A DNA stretch of 13,017 bases from an uncultured Collinsella sp. (GCA_958448375.1 CAUDDU010000009.1:1-13017); one strand, 5' to 3'; shown: positions 1 to 6,824, counted from the first letter of the stretch. A program made the numbers and translations. The notes: generated from the sequence alone by a model not told the origin.

Positions 1-1
1 G

Positions 2-403
2 GGTGCGTGCATCGCCAGCACCAACCACCGCATCCTTTCGGTGGGCTACAACGGTACACCCTCGGCGCTCAACGACGACTTTTTCCCGTGGGGTACGAGC
101 GACGACCCGTTGCAGGACAAGCACAACTACGTAGTCCATGCCGAGGCCAATGCCGTGCTCAACTACCGTGGCTCGCTCAAGGATCTCGAGGGTTCCACGG
201 TCTACGTCACGCTGTTCCCGTGCCACGACTGCGCCAAGATTTTGGCGCAGGTAGGCGTGGGCGAGGTTGTCTACCTGGACAACAAGTACGCCGACACCGA
301 TGATGGACGCATCAGCCGCCGCATCCTCGACTCCTGCGGCATCAGCTACCGCCAGGTTATCGTCGATGTTCACATCGGCACCGAGGGGCAGGCTCAGCAG
401 TAG
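2..403 (+). CDS. Deoxycytidylate (dCMP) deaminase family protein, 5'-truncated by window edge
   Basis: This is a zinc-dependent cytidine/deoxycytidylate deaminase fold protein. The likely reaction is dCMP to dUMP, feeding thymidylate synthesis in the cytosol. The reading frame is open from base 2, and 133 residues are visible before the TAG stop. The zinc signature is complete: HAEAN at visible residues 46-50 supplies the first Zn ligand (H46) and the catalytic Glu (E48), and PCHDC at 73-77 supplies the two Cys ligands. The beginning GACI and the GYNGTP stretch match the substrate-binding first strand and loop of the ComEB/dCMP deaminase group. An estimated 20-25 N-terminal residues lie outside the window. 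A GTG at 41 could be mistaken for the start, but homology-like sequence continues upstream of it. A related cytidine or tRNA-type deaminase is less likely because the NGTP loop and overall length fit dCMP deaminase better. Confidence 0.88.
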   Translation, partial: GACIASTNHRILSVGYNGTPSALNDDFFPWGTSDDPLQDKHNYVVHAEANAVLNYRGSLKDLEGSTVYVTLFPCHDCAKILAQVGVGEVVYLDNKYADTDDGRISRRILDSCGISYRQVIVDVHIGTEGQAQQ

Positions 404-537
404 CGCGTGGCAACGCCAGCTGGCAATAAAAAGCAGCTAAAAGAGACCCGTCCCAAATTGACTACTCGTGAAAGTCGTGTCCGCGCGCATGGATGGCTCG
501 TGAGCGGGTACATGGCTGTAGTAACATAGCCCCTGTC

Positions 538-553
538 CGCGGGCGTGCCCGCG
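538..553 (+). other. GC-rich hairpin upstream of the NifU-like gene
   Basis: CGCGGG (538-543) and CCCGCG (548-553) form a perfect 6-bp stem with a CGTG loop, followed by TTATT. It lies about 10 bases upstream of the ribosome binding site for the gene at 576. The short T-tract makes it a poor terminator. It could be a leader hairpin or a weak terminator for the upstream deaminase gene. The rest of the 404-575 gap shows nothing else I can name. Confidence 0.3.
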
Positions 554-575
554 TTATTGTGAGAAAGGAGCCCCT

Positions 576-854
576 GTGGCTGTTAACGAAGAGCTGCTTA
601 AGAAGGTTCTTGAAGAGATTCGCCCCAACCTGCAGGCCGATGGCGGCGATATGGAGTATGTGGGCGTTGACGACGAGGGCGTCGTCAAACTGGAGCTGCA
701 GGGCGCTTGCGCCGGCTGCCCCATGAGCTCGCTGACCCTGTCCATGGGTATTGAGCGCATCCTGAAGGAGCACGTGCCCGGCGTTACCCGTGTCGAGCAG
801 GTCAATGCCTCCGGCGAGACCGACGACCTGTACGACGAGTACGCGCCGTTCTAA
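576..854 (+). CDS. NifU C-terminal domain (Nfu-type) Fe-S cluster carrier
   Basis: This 92-residue protein consists of essentially one NifU C-terminal domain, the cytosolic scaffold or carrier that binds a 4Fe-4S cluster and hands it to apoproteins. The domain hallmark is present: an ADGGD turn at residues 21-25, then GACAGCPMSS with the cluster-ligand CxxC at C45 and C48. The start is GTG at 576, chosen because AGAAAGGAG ends 5 bases upstream and the domain begins a few residues later (LLKKVLEEIRPNL). The C-terminus is acidic (ETDDLYDEYAPF). There is no N-terminal IscU-like or A-type domain, so it is the short stand-alone form common in Gram-positive bacteria. It lies alone between the deaminase gene and lgt, so the neighbours say nothing about its client proteins. 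Confidence 0.93.
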   Translation: MAVNEELLKKVLEEIRPNLQADGGDMEYVGVDDEGVVKLELQGACAGCPMSSLTLSMGIERILKEHVPGVTRVEQVNASGETDDLYDEYAPF

Positions 855-904
855 GATGCGAAAGCTGCGGACGGCATACTCCGCATAGACGTTACGCCCA
901 AATT

Positions 905-935
905 TGCGGCTGCGAGCGCAAGGCCCGCGGCCGCA
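905..935 (+). other. Imperfect hairpin in the lgt leader
   Basis: TGCGGC (905-910) can pair with GCCGCA (930-935), and flanking AAAT/ATTT bases may extend the stem with a small bulge. It lies between the NifU-like stop and the lgt ribosome binding site. It could be a weak terminator or a leader structure. GC-rich DNA gives such pairings by chance, so confidence is low. Confidence 0.25.
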
Positions 936-963
936 TTTGTATGTAGGGAGTAGGAGGGTCGAC

Positions 964-1785
964 ATGCTCAACGACTTCTACCATATGCTTGATCCCGTCG
1001 CGATTTCGGCGGGGCCCATCACGATTTACTGGTATGGTCTGGCCTATGTGGTCGGAGCTCTGCTCACGGCGGTCGTCATGTATCGCACGCAGCGTCGCTG
1101 GGGCTTTAACATCACGATTGACGACCTGACGAGCGTCGTGGTCGGTGTGGTCTTTGGCCTTATCATCGGCGCCCGCCTGTTCTACGTCATCTTTTACGGC
1201 GACGGCTACTACTGGGCACATCCGCTCGAGATCTTTGCCACCAACGAAGGCGGCATGAGCTTCCACGGTGGCCTGGTCGGCGGCATTATCGGCGGCATCA
1301 TCGTGTGCCGCATGTATAAGCTCGACGCATGGACTCTGGCAGACCTTGCCGTCATCGGCGCGCCGCTGGCCTTGTGTCTGGGCCGTTGTGCCAACTTTGT
1401 CAACGGTGAGCTGTGGGGCAAGCCGACCGATCTGCCCTGGGGTGTGGTCTTTGGCGGGACTGCGGGCGATATGCCGCGTCACCCCTCCCAACTCTACGAG
1501 GCATTTCTTGAGGGCATTGTGCTCTTCTGCATCCTGCAGGTGCTCAGCCGCAAAAAGCCGCTGCTGCCCCAGGGCACGTTTATGGGCGTGTTTGTGATGG
1601 GTTACGGCATCGTCCGCTTCCTCGTCGAGCTCGTGCGCGTGCCCGACGCCCAGCTTGGCTATCTGCTGGGCGGCGTCATCACGATGGGTCAGCTGCTGAG
1701 CCTTCCGCTCGTTATTGCGGGCCTGGCGCTCGTCATCTTTGCGCGTCGCCGCAATCGCCCCCAGCGCATCTACCTCGACGCCTAA
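964..1785 (+). CDS. lgt: Prolipoprotein diacylglyceryl transferase
   Basis: Lgt transfers diacylglycerol from phosphatidylglycerol to the lipobox cysteine of prolipoproteins in the cytoplasmic membrane, the first step of lipoprotein maturation. The 273-residue length is normal for the family, and about seven hydrophobic segments are visible. The family motifs occur in order: GGMSFHGGLVGG with H101, the Lgt signature GRCANFVNGELWG with R141 and N144, RHPSQLYEA at 172-180, and GIVRFLVELVR with R218 and E222. These correspond to the essential His, Arg, Asn, Arg and Glu known from E. coli Lgt. The reading frame is open upstream to 904, but the ATG at 964 is preferred because TAGGAGGG lies just upstream and the protein then starts with the usual short N-terminus before the first membrane helix. 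The C-terminus ends in a basic cytosolic tail (ARRRNRPQR). A hairpin repeat immediately downstream may help end transcription. Confidence 0.96.
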   Translation: MLNDFYHMLDPVAISAGPITIYWYGLAYVVGALLTAVVMYRTQRRWGFNITIDDLTSVVVGVVFGLIIGARLFYVIFYGDGYYWAHPLEIFATNEGGMSFHGGLVGGIIGGIIVCRMYKLDAWTLADLAVIGAPLALCLGRCANFVNGELWGKPTDLPWGVVFGGTAGDMPRHPSQLYEAFLEGIVLFCILQVLSRKKPLLPQGTFMGVFVMGYGIVRFLVELVRVPDAQLGYLLGGVITMGQLLSLPLVIAGLALVIFARRRNRPQRIYLDA

Positions 1786-1795
1786 CCACCACATA

Positions 1796-1828
1796 CCACC
1801 ACAAAGGGGACAGACACCTTTGTGGTGG
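1796..1828. repeat. REP-like hairpin with GGGGACAG loop, copy A
   Basis: A perfect 12-bp inverted repeat, CCACCACAAAGG (1796-1807) and CCTTTGTGGTGG (1817-1828), encloses a 9-base loop, GGACAGACA; read together with the stem end this gives GGGGACAGACACC. It begins 10 bases after the lgt stop. The loop core resembles those of the repeats at 1852, 4115 and 6732 although the stem differs. The hairpin could terminate lgt transcription, but there is no T-run. The conserved loop fits a REP-type mobile repeat better. Confidence 0.7.
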
Positions 1829-1851
1829 TTTGCTGGGCAACGATGACAGAA

Positions 1852-1910
1852 CCGTAACGTTTCCCCAGATAAAACCTGCCAAAATAAACCTGTCCCTTTT
1901 TGGCAGGTTT
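1852..1910 (-). repeat. Dispersed 58-bp hairpin repeat, copy 1 (inverted)
   Basis: A 13-bp perfect inverted repeat, AAACCTGCCAAAA (1872-1884) and TTTTGGCAGGTTT (1898-1910), surrounds a 13-base loop. Read on the minus strand, the loop contains GGGACAGGTTTATT. The minus-strand sequence continues into GGCAGGTTTTATCTG and then AAACGTTACGG. That whole block aligns almost base for base with 6732-6790 on the plus strand, with roughly six differences including one indel. It lies just upstream of the gene at 1931. Confidence 0.85.
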
Positions 1911-1930
1911 CTAGAAAGGCTCTTTGGACT

Positions 1931-4114
1931 GTGAAGGATTCCGATCTCTCCACAACGGCTGCGCGCGACGCTGCCCGCATCGTCTGGTTTAAGCGCTACC
2001 CCGCCAAGCAGACGCTCATCGCATTTCTGCTCGCGCTGTTGGCGACCACGGCGTTTTCCATCGATCCCGCCCCGGTGTCGAGCAACGCAGTCTTGGCGAT
2101 TGACCCCAAAGCCTCGGGCATGCTGTACGTGTGCTACGAGGTGCTCCTCTCGTTTGCCGGCCATACCGACGCGGTCATGCTGCTGGCGCTTGCCTGCCTG
2201 CTCACGCTGCCGTTTCGCTACGTATTCTTTGGCCGTGGCGACACCTGGCGCCCATCGATTATTCTGCCGTCGCTGTTTTTCGCCATCTGCATGGTGTTCG
2301 GCCGCAGCTACGACCTCACCGACTCGGCCGAGATTGTTCTTGGCGACAAAGCTCGCATCATCTGCGCCTGGATTGGCGGCGCGGGCTGGATGCTCCTGGC
2401 GATCGTTGCCTTCTATCTGGCTTTTGAGTGCTTGGATTGGCTGAGCTCTCGGCGCATTCCGTTTTCGGAAGCGCACTTTGGCCGCGTATGGCGTGTGACT
2501 CACGCCGTGCTCTCGGTCCACCCCTTTGCCGGGCCCTTCCTGGTGCTTATGATCGCCTGGGCGCCCACGCTCATCGCTTCGCTGCCCGGCCTTTTTATGG
2601 GAGATACGGGTGCGCAGATTCGCCAGTGGTTCAACTATCCCAACGGCACGAGCGACTACCTGCGCCTACTCAACCCCAACGTGCTGCTCAACGGGCATCA
2701 TCCCGTAGTGCATACGGCCATTATCGGCTCGTGCGTTCAACTGGGGCTTTCGCTGTTCAACAGCGCTAACGCGGGCCTCATCATCTATACCTGCGCTCAA
2801 TTTGTCATCACGGCTGCCTGCATGGCCTATTCCATTTCGTCGCTGCGCAAACTGGGCGTGAGCCTGCCGGTTCGCGGTGCGATCCTGCTGTTCTTTGCGT
2901 TTATGCCGATGTTCTCTAACTACGCGGCGTTGCTCACCAAAGACGTGCTCTTTGCCGACGCGTTTTTGGTGCTGCTGGTACAGACCGTCAAGCTCGTGAC
3001 ATGTGGCTTGCCCCGTCGTGATGCCCATGTCGAGCGAGCGGGCGAGAAAGCCCCCGTGCTCTTTGCGTGCCACGACTGGCTGTTGCTTGCGCTGGCTGCC
3101 ATGGGTTCCACGTTTTTGCGCAATGGAGGCCTGGTCTTTCCGTTGGCGGCCTGCGTGATTGCGGCGGCGTTTTGCGCATGGGATATACATGTCGCTCGTC
3201 GTGCGGCTAAGCAGACGGGCACCGCGGTCTCATGCGCCACGCCGCGCTTCCGCTGGGTTGGCGTCCTCGCGGTGCTCGCACTCTGCCTTGCCTCTAATAT
3301 GTACTTCACCAAGGTCTTTATGCCGGCGCACGACATCACGCCTGGTTCCAAGCGCGAAATCCTCTCGATTCCGTTCCAACAGACGGCTCGTTTCGTCCAA
3401 AAGCACGACGGCCTCAACTCGGGCGTTAACCCTACGGTTAAGGAGGATGGCACCATCGTGGAAGCTCCTTGCGACGGCTTGGTGACCGACGAAGAGCGTG
3501 CCGTGATCGACCGTGTGCTCAAGTACGAGAATCTGGGCCGCCGTTACAACCCGGATAAGTCGGACGCCGTCAAAAATTGCTTTAACGAGTACGCCTCGCA
3601 GGAGGACATCAAGGCCTATTTTGAGGTATGGACCCAGATGTTTAAGAAGGATCCCGAGTGCTATATCTCGGCGCTCATCAATACCTCCTACGGCTACTTT
3701 TATCCGAGTACCCGCGATGCGTGGGTCTACAGCACGGCGCGCAGTGCCGAGATTATGGCACGCCCCGATAATCTCAAGTACTTCGACTTCCATCCGGTCG
3801 ATAGCAAGGTTGTGCGCTGGTGCGACCACCTGATCAACCTGTATCGCGTGGCAGTACAGCGCATCCCGTTTATCTCGCTCACCATGAGCTCGGCTACTTA
3901 CGTGTGGATTATGATCGCCGTGGTGGTCTACCTGTTGCGCCGCCATTCGTGGCGCGGGCTGGCCATTTGGGTGCCGCTGCTGGGCGTGCTCGCCGTGTGC
4001 CTGATTGGTCCGTGCAACGGCTCGACCTACATGCGCTACCTGTATCCGGTCATTGCCTGCATGCCCTTCGCCATCGGCGCCACCGTCACCCGCAGCGACT
4101 TCCTCTGGTCCTAA
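1931..4114 (+). CDS. DUF6020-type polytopic membrane protein, function unknown
   Basis: This 727-residue integral membrane protein has about a dozen hydrophobic segments and a large extracytoplasmic-looking soluble region at roughly 465-640. Recognisable blocks are MGDTGAQI (223-230), NGHHPVVHT (254-262), LLTKDVLF (334-341), FLRNGG (395-400), SIPFQQTAR (479-487) and RYLYPV (702-707). I associate this set, especially the HHP and IPxQQ motifs, with the DUF6020 family. The overall design (acidic residue in an early loop, many helices, late soluble domain) resembles GT-C membrane glycosyltransferases that use lipid-linked sugars, but that role is inference only. The start is GTG at 1931, the first good candidate after the repeat. 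Its ribosome binding site is weak (GAAAGG about 11 bases upstream), so the exact start is uncertain. It is flanked on both sides by hairpin repeats and appears monocistronic. Confidence 0.78.
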   Translation: MKDSDLSTTAARDAARIVWFKRYPAKQTLIAFLLALLATTAFSIDPAPVSSNAVLAIDPKASGMLYVCYEVLLSFAGHTDAVMLLALACLLTLPFRYVFFGRGDTWRPSIILPSLFFAICMVFGRSYDLTDSAEIVLGDKARIICAWIGGAGWMLLAIVAFYLAFECLDWLSSRRIPFSEAHFGRVWRVTHAVLSVHPFAGPFLVLMIAWAPTLIASLPGLFMGDTGAQIRQWFNYPNGTSDYLRLLNPNVLLNGHHPVVHTAIIGSCVQLGLSLFNSANAGLIIYTCAQFVITAACMAYSISSLRKLGVSLPVRGAILLFFAFMPMFSNYAALLTKDVLFADAFLVLLVQTVKLVTCGLPRRDAHVERAGEKAPVLFACHDWLLLALAAMGSTFLRNGGLVFPLAACVIAAAFCAWDIHVARRAAKQTGTAVSCATPRFRWVGVLAVLALCLASNMYFTKVFMPAHDITPGSKREILSIPFQQTARFVQKHDGLNSGVNPTVKEDGTIVEAPCDGLVTDEERAVIDRVLKYENLGRRYNPDKSDAVKNCFNEYASQEDIKAYFEVWTQMFKKDPECYISALINTSYGYFYPSTRDAWVYSTARSAEIMARPDNLKYFDFHPVDSKVVRWCDHLINLYRVAVQRIPFISLTMSSATYVWIMIAVVVYLLRRHSWRGLAIWVPLLGVLAVCLIGPCNGSTYMRYLYPVIACMPFAIGATVTRSDFLWS

Positions 4115-4150
4115 CTTGGTGCATTGGGGTCAGGTTTCTTTGCACCAAAG
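4115..4150. repeat. REP-like hairpin with GGGGTCAGG loop, copy B
   Basis: TTGGTGCA (4116-4123) and TGCACCAA (4141-4148) form an 8-bp perfect stem around a 17-base loop containing GGGGTCAGGTTT. It starts on the base after the TAA of the preceding gene. The loop core matches the GGGACAGGTTT core of the other hairpin repeats with an A-to-T change, while the stem is unrelated. It may also serve as a 3' end structure for the upstream transcript. Confidence 0.65.
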
Positions 4151-4278
4151 GGGGCATCATCACGACGCCTTCATTTTGGGGTTTATCTCGCAGGCTAGTA
4201 GGTATATCATAACGACGTTTGTTTATATTGCCCGAGCATTTGCGCTGGGCTTTAGGTCGAAACCGATAGGAGACACGT

Positions 4279-5085
4279 ATGTCCGGACACTCTAAGTGGG
4301 CCACAACCAAGCATCGTAAGGGCGCGCAGGACGCCAAGCGTTCCGCCCTCTTCTCCAAGCTCAGCCGCAACATCACCGTTGCTGCCCGTCTCGGCGGTGA
4401 CCCGCTGCCCGAGAACAACGCCAGCCTCGCCGCTGCCGTTGCCAAGGCCAAGGCTCAGTCCATGCCTAAGGACAAGATCAAGTCCGCTATCGACAAGGCT
4501 TTTGGTTCGGGTGCTGACGCCGCCGTCTACGAGAACATCGTGTACGAGGGCTACGGTCCTGCCGGTGTCGCCGTCTACGTCGACTGCCTGACCGACAACC
4601 GCAACCGTACCGCCGCTGACGTCCGCTCCGCCTTCTCCCACGCTGGTGGCAACCTGGGCACCTCCGGCTCCGTCGCCTTCCAGTTTGAGCGCAAGGGCCA
4701 GATTGTCGTCGCCAAGGAGATCCTGGACGAGAACGCCAAGAAGGAGACCATGATCGCCAACGGTGCTGCCGGTGACGAGGATGAGTTCATGATGGCTATC
4801 GCCGAGGCCGGTGGCGAGGACTACGAGGATGCCGGCGAGGAGTGGATCGTCTGGACTACTGCCAACGAGGTTATGGCTGTCTCCAAGGCGCTCGAGGAGC
4901 AGGGCGTCCAGGTCAAGGGCTCCGAGACCACCATGGTCCCGACCACCCCGACCGAGGTTTCCGGCGCCGACGCCAAGAAAGTCCAGCGCCTCATCGACCG
5001 TCTTGAGGAGCTCGACGACGTCCAGGACGTCTACAGCACCATGGACATGACCGACGAGGTCATCGCTGCCCTCGAGGAGGAGTAG
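4279..5085 (+). CDS. yebC: YebC/TACO1 family protein
   Basis: This 268-residue YebC family protein is cytosolic. Members were annotated as transcriptional regulators. More recent work links the bacterial family, like mitochondrial TACO1, to translation of proline-rich stretches. The N-terminal signature is unmistakable: MSGHSKWATTKHRKGAQDAKR, followed by FSKLSRNITVAAR and, near residue 100, a DCLTDNRNRTAADVR stretch and FSHAGGNLGTSGSVAF. The C-terminal acidic end (DMTDEVIAALEEE) is typical. It is slightly longer than the usual 240-250 residues. The ATG at 4279 has AGGAG 6 bases upstream. Codon use is visibly more biased (GCC, GTC, AAG, GAG) than in the neighbours, as expected for a highly expressed gene. 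It stands alone, with a hairpin repeat far upstream and a strong terminator downstream. In many bacteria yebC sits beside ruvC, which is not seen here. Confidence 0.97.
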   Translation: MSGHSKWATTKHRKGAQDAKRSALFSKLSRNITVAARLGGDPLPENNASLAAAVAKAKAQSMPKDKIKSAIDKAFGSGADAAVYENIVYEGYGPAGVAVYVDCLTDNRNRTAADVRSAFSHAGGNLGTSGSVAFQFERKGQIVVAKEILDENAKKETMIANGAAGDEDEFMMAIAEAGGEDYEDAGEEWIVWTTANEVMAVSKALEEQGVQVKGSETTMVPTTPTEVSGADAKKVQRLIDRLEELDDVQDVYSTMDMTDEVIAALEEE

Positions 5086-5154
5086 CGCCAGCACGGATTG
5101 AGCCGTGCATATCTGGGCATAATGAAGCGAGCATGCAAGCCTCGTGGAATAGAT

Positions 5155-5196
5155 GAGCCGGATCCGCGTGCGTAGAGCACCGGACCCGGCTCTTTT
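5155..5196 (+). terminator. Rho-independent terminator after yebC
   Basis: GAGCCGGATCCG (5155-5166) pairs with CGGACCCGGCTC (5181-5192) with a single mismatch over 12 bp and a 14-base loop. TTTT follows directly at 5193-5196. It is about 70 bases past the yebC stop. The T-tract runs into TATAAT, a possible promoter element for the next operon. Confidence 0.85.
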
Positions 5197-5201
5197 ATAA
5201 T
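5196..5201 (+). promoter_or_regulatory. Candidate -10 element of the amaP-asp23 operon
   Basis: An exact TATAAT hexamer lies 50 bases upstream of the GTG start at 5252, a plausible leader length. No convincing -35 is found 16-18 bases upstream because that stretch is the terminator stem. The match could be an accident of the T-tract, or it could be a promoter that depends on an activator. Confidence 0.35.
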
Positions 5202-5251
5202 GATGCGAACCGTTTTGCATTTCGAGAGTCGAGATTTGAAGGGAGCGCCGC

Positions 5252-5797
5252 GTGCGCGTACTCAAACGAGCCCTAGCGATCGTGTATCTTGCTGCCACCA
5301 TCGTGGCGCTGGGTACGCTTGTCTGCCAGTTTTGGGGGCCGTATACGTATCGCTTTATGCTGCTGATGCGCGACCCCATGCCGCGCATCGTCGTCACGGC
5401 GTGTGCCGGCGTCGTGGCGCTCGGCGCACTGCTGAGCTTTTTCCGCCTGATGTTCGCCCGTCGCGAACCGTCCTGCGTGCATCCGGCGGGGGAGCGCAAT
5501 ATCGAGGTTACCCTTGCGGCGCTTTCTTCGTGCGCTAGGGCTGCTGCCGAGCGTGACGACCGCGTGATGGTCGAGCATGTCGAGGCCCGCGTCCAAGGCC
5601 CCGACGATTCGCACGTCCGTTTTAAGGTCGAGGCTATCGCGCTTGACGATAAGGACGTGGCATCTCTGGCTACCGCGATGCAGCAGCGCATCGAGGAAGC
5701 TTGCGACACCATGCTCGGCACGCCGGGTACGACCACGCGCGTCCGTTTTTTGCCGTCCAAGACTACCGTCCAGACCGTGGAGGTTTCCGGTGAGTGA
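5252..5797 (+). CDS. amaP: AmaP-like alkaline shock response membrane anchor
   Basis: This 181-residue protein matches the AmaP plan: two N-terminal membrane helices (about residues 7-28 and 46-67) followed by a cytosolic Asp23-like domain of about 100 residues (roughly 80-178). In Staphylococcus aureus, AmaP tethers Asp23 to the membrane near the septum. The same role is inferred here because an Asp23 family gene follows in the same operon. The GTG start at 5252 is supported by AAGGGAG ending 6 bases upstream and by a short basic start (VRVLKRA) before the first helix. The stop TGA overlaps the next gene by 8 bases, which suggests translational coupling. The assignment rests on architecture and gene order rather than a single diagnostic motif. 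A generic Asp23/Gls24-domain membrane protein would be the cautious alternative name. Confidence 0.82.
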   Translation: MRVLKRALAIVYLAATIVALGTLVCQFWGPYTYRFMLLMRDPMPRIVVTACAGVVALGALLSFFRLMFARREPSCVHPAGERNIEVTLAALSSCARAAAERDDRVMVEHVEARVQGPDDSHVRFKVEAIALDDKDVASLATAMQQRIEEACDTMLGTPGTTTRVRFLPSKTTVQTVEVSGE

Positions 5798-6167
5798 TAC
5801 CAATCAAGATAAGACCGCTCGTACGCCGCGCCTGACGATTGACCAGAGCGCCACGCCGGCGAGCGAACCTGTTGATTCCAAAGTGGGGGCAACCGAGTTG
5901 CAAGACGCGGCAGCCGCGGATTTTGACGAGGCTATGGGTCTCATCAAGGGTACGGGCGCTGCCATCTGGAGCTATGCTGTGCGTCATCCCAACACCACGC
6001 TTGGCGCCGTCGCCGGCTTTATCCTCGCCGTGTTGGTGCTCACGCTGGGCCTGTGGGACACGCTCGTCATTGCATTCTTCGTGCTGATCGGCGCTGTGAT
6101 CGGCCAAATTCGCGACGGCGAGAACGGGATCGTCAACTTCTTCGGCCGTCTGTTTAGCGGCCGCTAA
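5790..6167 (+). CDS. DUF2273 small membrane protein with N-terminal extension
   Basis: This 125-residue protein ends in a DUF2273-type module. It has two close hydrophobic stretches (about residues 70-108: TTLGAVAGFILAVLVLTLG, then LWDTLVIAFFVLIGAVIG) and a terminal QIRDGENGIVNFFGRLF stretch. DUF2273 proteins are usually only 60-80 residues and are encoded with Asp23 genes, and their function is unknown. The first 65 residues here are a polar, Ala/Thr/Asp-rich extension without an obvious motif. The GTG start at 5790 lies inside the amaP 3' end (8-base overlap) with GGAGG 6 bases upstream. No later start keeps such a good ribosome binding site. The reading frame is open further upstream, but that part is the shadow of amaP. 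It is most likely a membrane partner of the AmaP-Asp23 assembly. Confidence 0.82.
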   Translation: MSDTNQDKTARTPRLTIDQSATPASEPVDSKVGATELQDAAAADFDEAMGLIKGTGAAIWSYAVRHPNTTLGAVAGFILAVLVLTLGLWDTLVIAFFVLIGAVIGQIRDGENGIVNFFGRLFSGR

Positions 6168-6211
6168 TATGTATTCGACTGTCGCATCCGCGGCAGGCAT
6201 AAGGAGGAACC

Positions 6212-6733
6212 ATGGCTTTTAATACGAAGGTCGATGTAGCCGATACCGAGCTCGAGGCCGACGAGACCGTCGCCGCCGAGGCCGAGGACGTAACGCTCGA
6301 GGACGAGGCGCTCGTCGAGGCCGAACCCGCCGACGATGCGGACGAGGACGACGAGGAAGCGGACGAGTCCGAGGACTCGCTGACCTATTCCAACGGCGTG
6401 ATTGAGAAAATCGTTGCCATGGCCACCCGCGAGGTTCCGCACGTTCTGGGCATGAAGGGTAACCTCATGCACTTTGTGCAGGAGCAGTTTGGTGCCGAGA
6501 ATCTGACCAAGGGCGTGACGGTCGAGGTCACCGATGATAATCGCGTGGTCGTCAACATCTCCGTCATCATCGAGTACGGCGCCTATGCGCCCGCGATCTT
6601 CGACGATGTCAAGGCACGTGTCACCGAGCGCCTTGCCGCGATGACCGGCCTTGAGGTGGCGGGCGTCAACCTGCGCATCGAGGACGTCATCACCCCCGAG
6701 GAGTACGAGCACCGCACCAGCCAGCACGAATAA
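6212..6733 (+). CDS. asp23: Asp23/Gls24 family envelope stress protein
   Basis: This 173-residue protein has a C-terminal Asp23/Gls24 (DUF322) domain from about residue 58 to 165. The family start is visible in YSNGVIEKIVAMATREVPHV, followed by GVTVEVTDDNRVVVNISVIIEYG and a final GVNLRIEDVI strand. Asp23 family proteins are abundant cytosolic proteins that assemble at the membrane through AmaP and respond to alkaline or envelope stress. Residues 10-57 form an unusually acidic extension (for example DDADEDDEEADESED) that classical Asp23 proteins lack. The ATG at 6212 has AAGGAGG 7 bases upstream, the best ribosome binding site in this operon, which fits a major product. It is the last gene of amaP-DUF2273-asp23, 44 bases after the previous stop. 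The dispersed repeat at 6732 abuts its stop codon. Confidence 0.9.
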   Translation: MAFNTKVDVADTELEADETVAAEAEDVTLEDEALVEAEPADDADEDDEEADESEDSLTYSNGVIEKIVAMATREVPHVLGMKGNLMHFVQEQFGAENLTKGVTVEVTDDNRVVVNISVIIEYGAYAPAIFDDVKARVTERLAAMTGLEVAGVNLRIEDVITPEEYEHRTSQHE

Positions 6734-6790
6734 CCTTCCAAAAAAGACAGGTTTGTTTTGGCAGGTTTTATCTGCGAAAACGTTAAACGG
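6732..6790 (+). repeat. Dispersed 58-bp hairpin repeat, copy 2
   Basis: AACCTTCCAAAA (6732-6743) and TTTTGGCAGGTT (6756-6767) form a 12-bp stem with one mismatch around a loop containing GACAGGTTTG. The downstream flank GGCAGGTTTTATCTG, then AAAACGTTA, matches the minus strand of 1852-1910 nearly throughout. The element overlaps the asp23 stop codon by two bases. Confidence 0.85.
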
Positions 6791-6824
6791 CCGACCGCGC
6801 AAGTAAAAGCGTAGCCGGCCGTTT
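6785..6824 (+). terminator. Probable terminator after the asp23 operon
   Basis: AAACGGCCG (6785-6793) and CGGCCGTTT (6816-6824) form a perfect 9-bp stem with a 22-base spacer that can pair further inside. The left arm overlaps the end of the dispersed repeat. The right arm ends in TTT followed by CTGT, so the U-tract is short. It probably terminates in both directions. Confidence 0.55.

Noticed and set aside
5086..5154. Small RNA ending at the 5155 terminator, with CATAAT at 5118 as a -10
   Set aside because: No -35 at proper spacing, and the short GCACGG/CCGTGC hairpin at 5091-5108 is not distinctive. More likely the yebC 3' untranslated region.
4252..5892. 546-codon minus-strand open frame opposite yebC
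   Set aside because: It is the mirror of yebC's strong codon bias and extends across the terminator and into amaP. No recognisable protein features.
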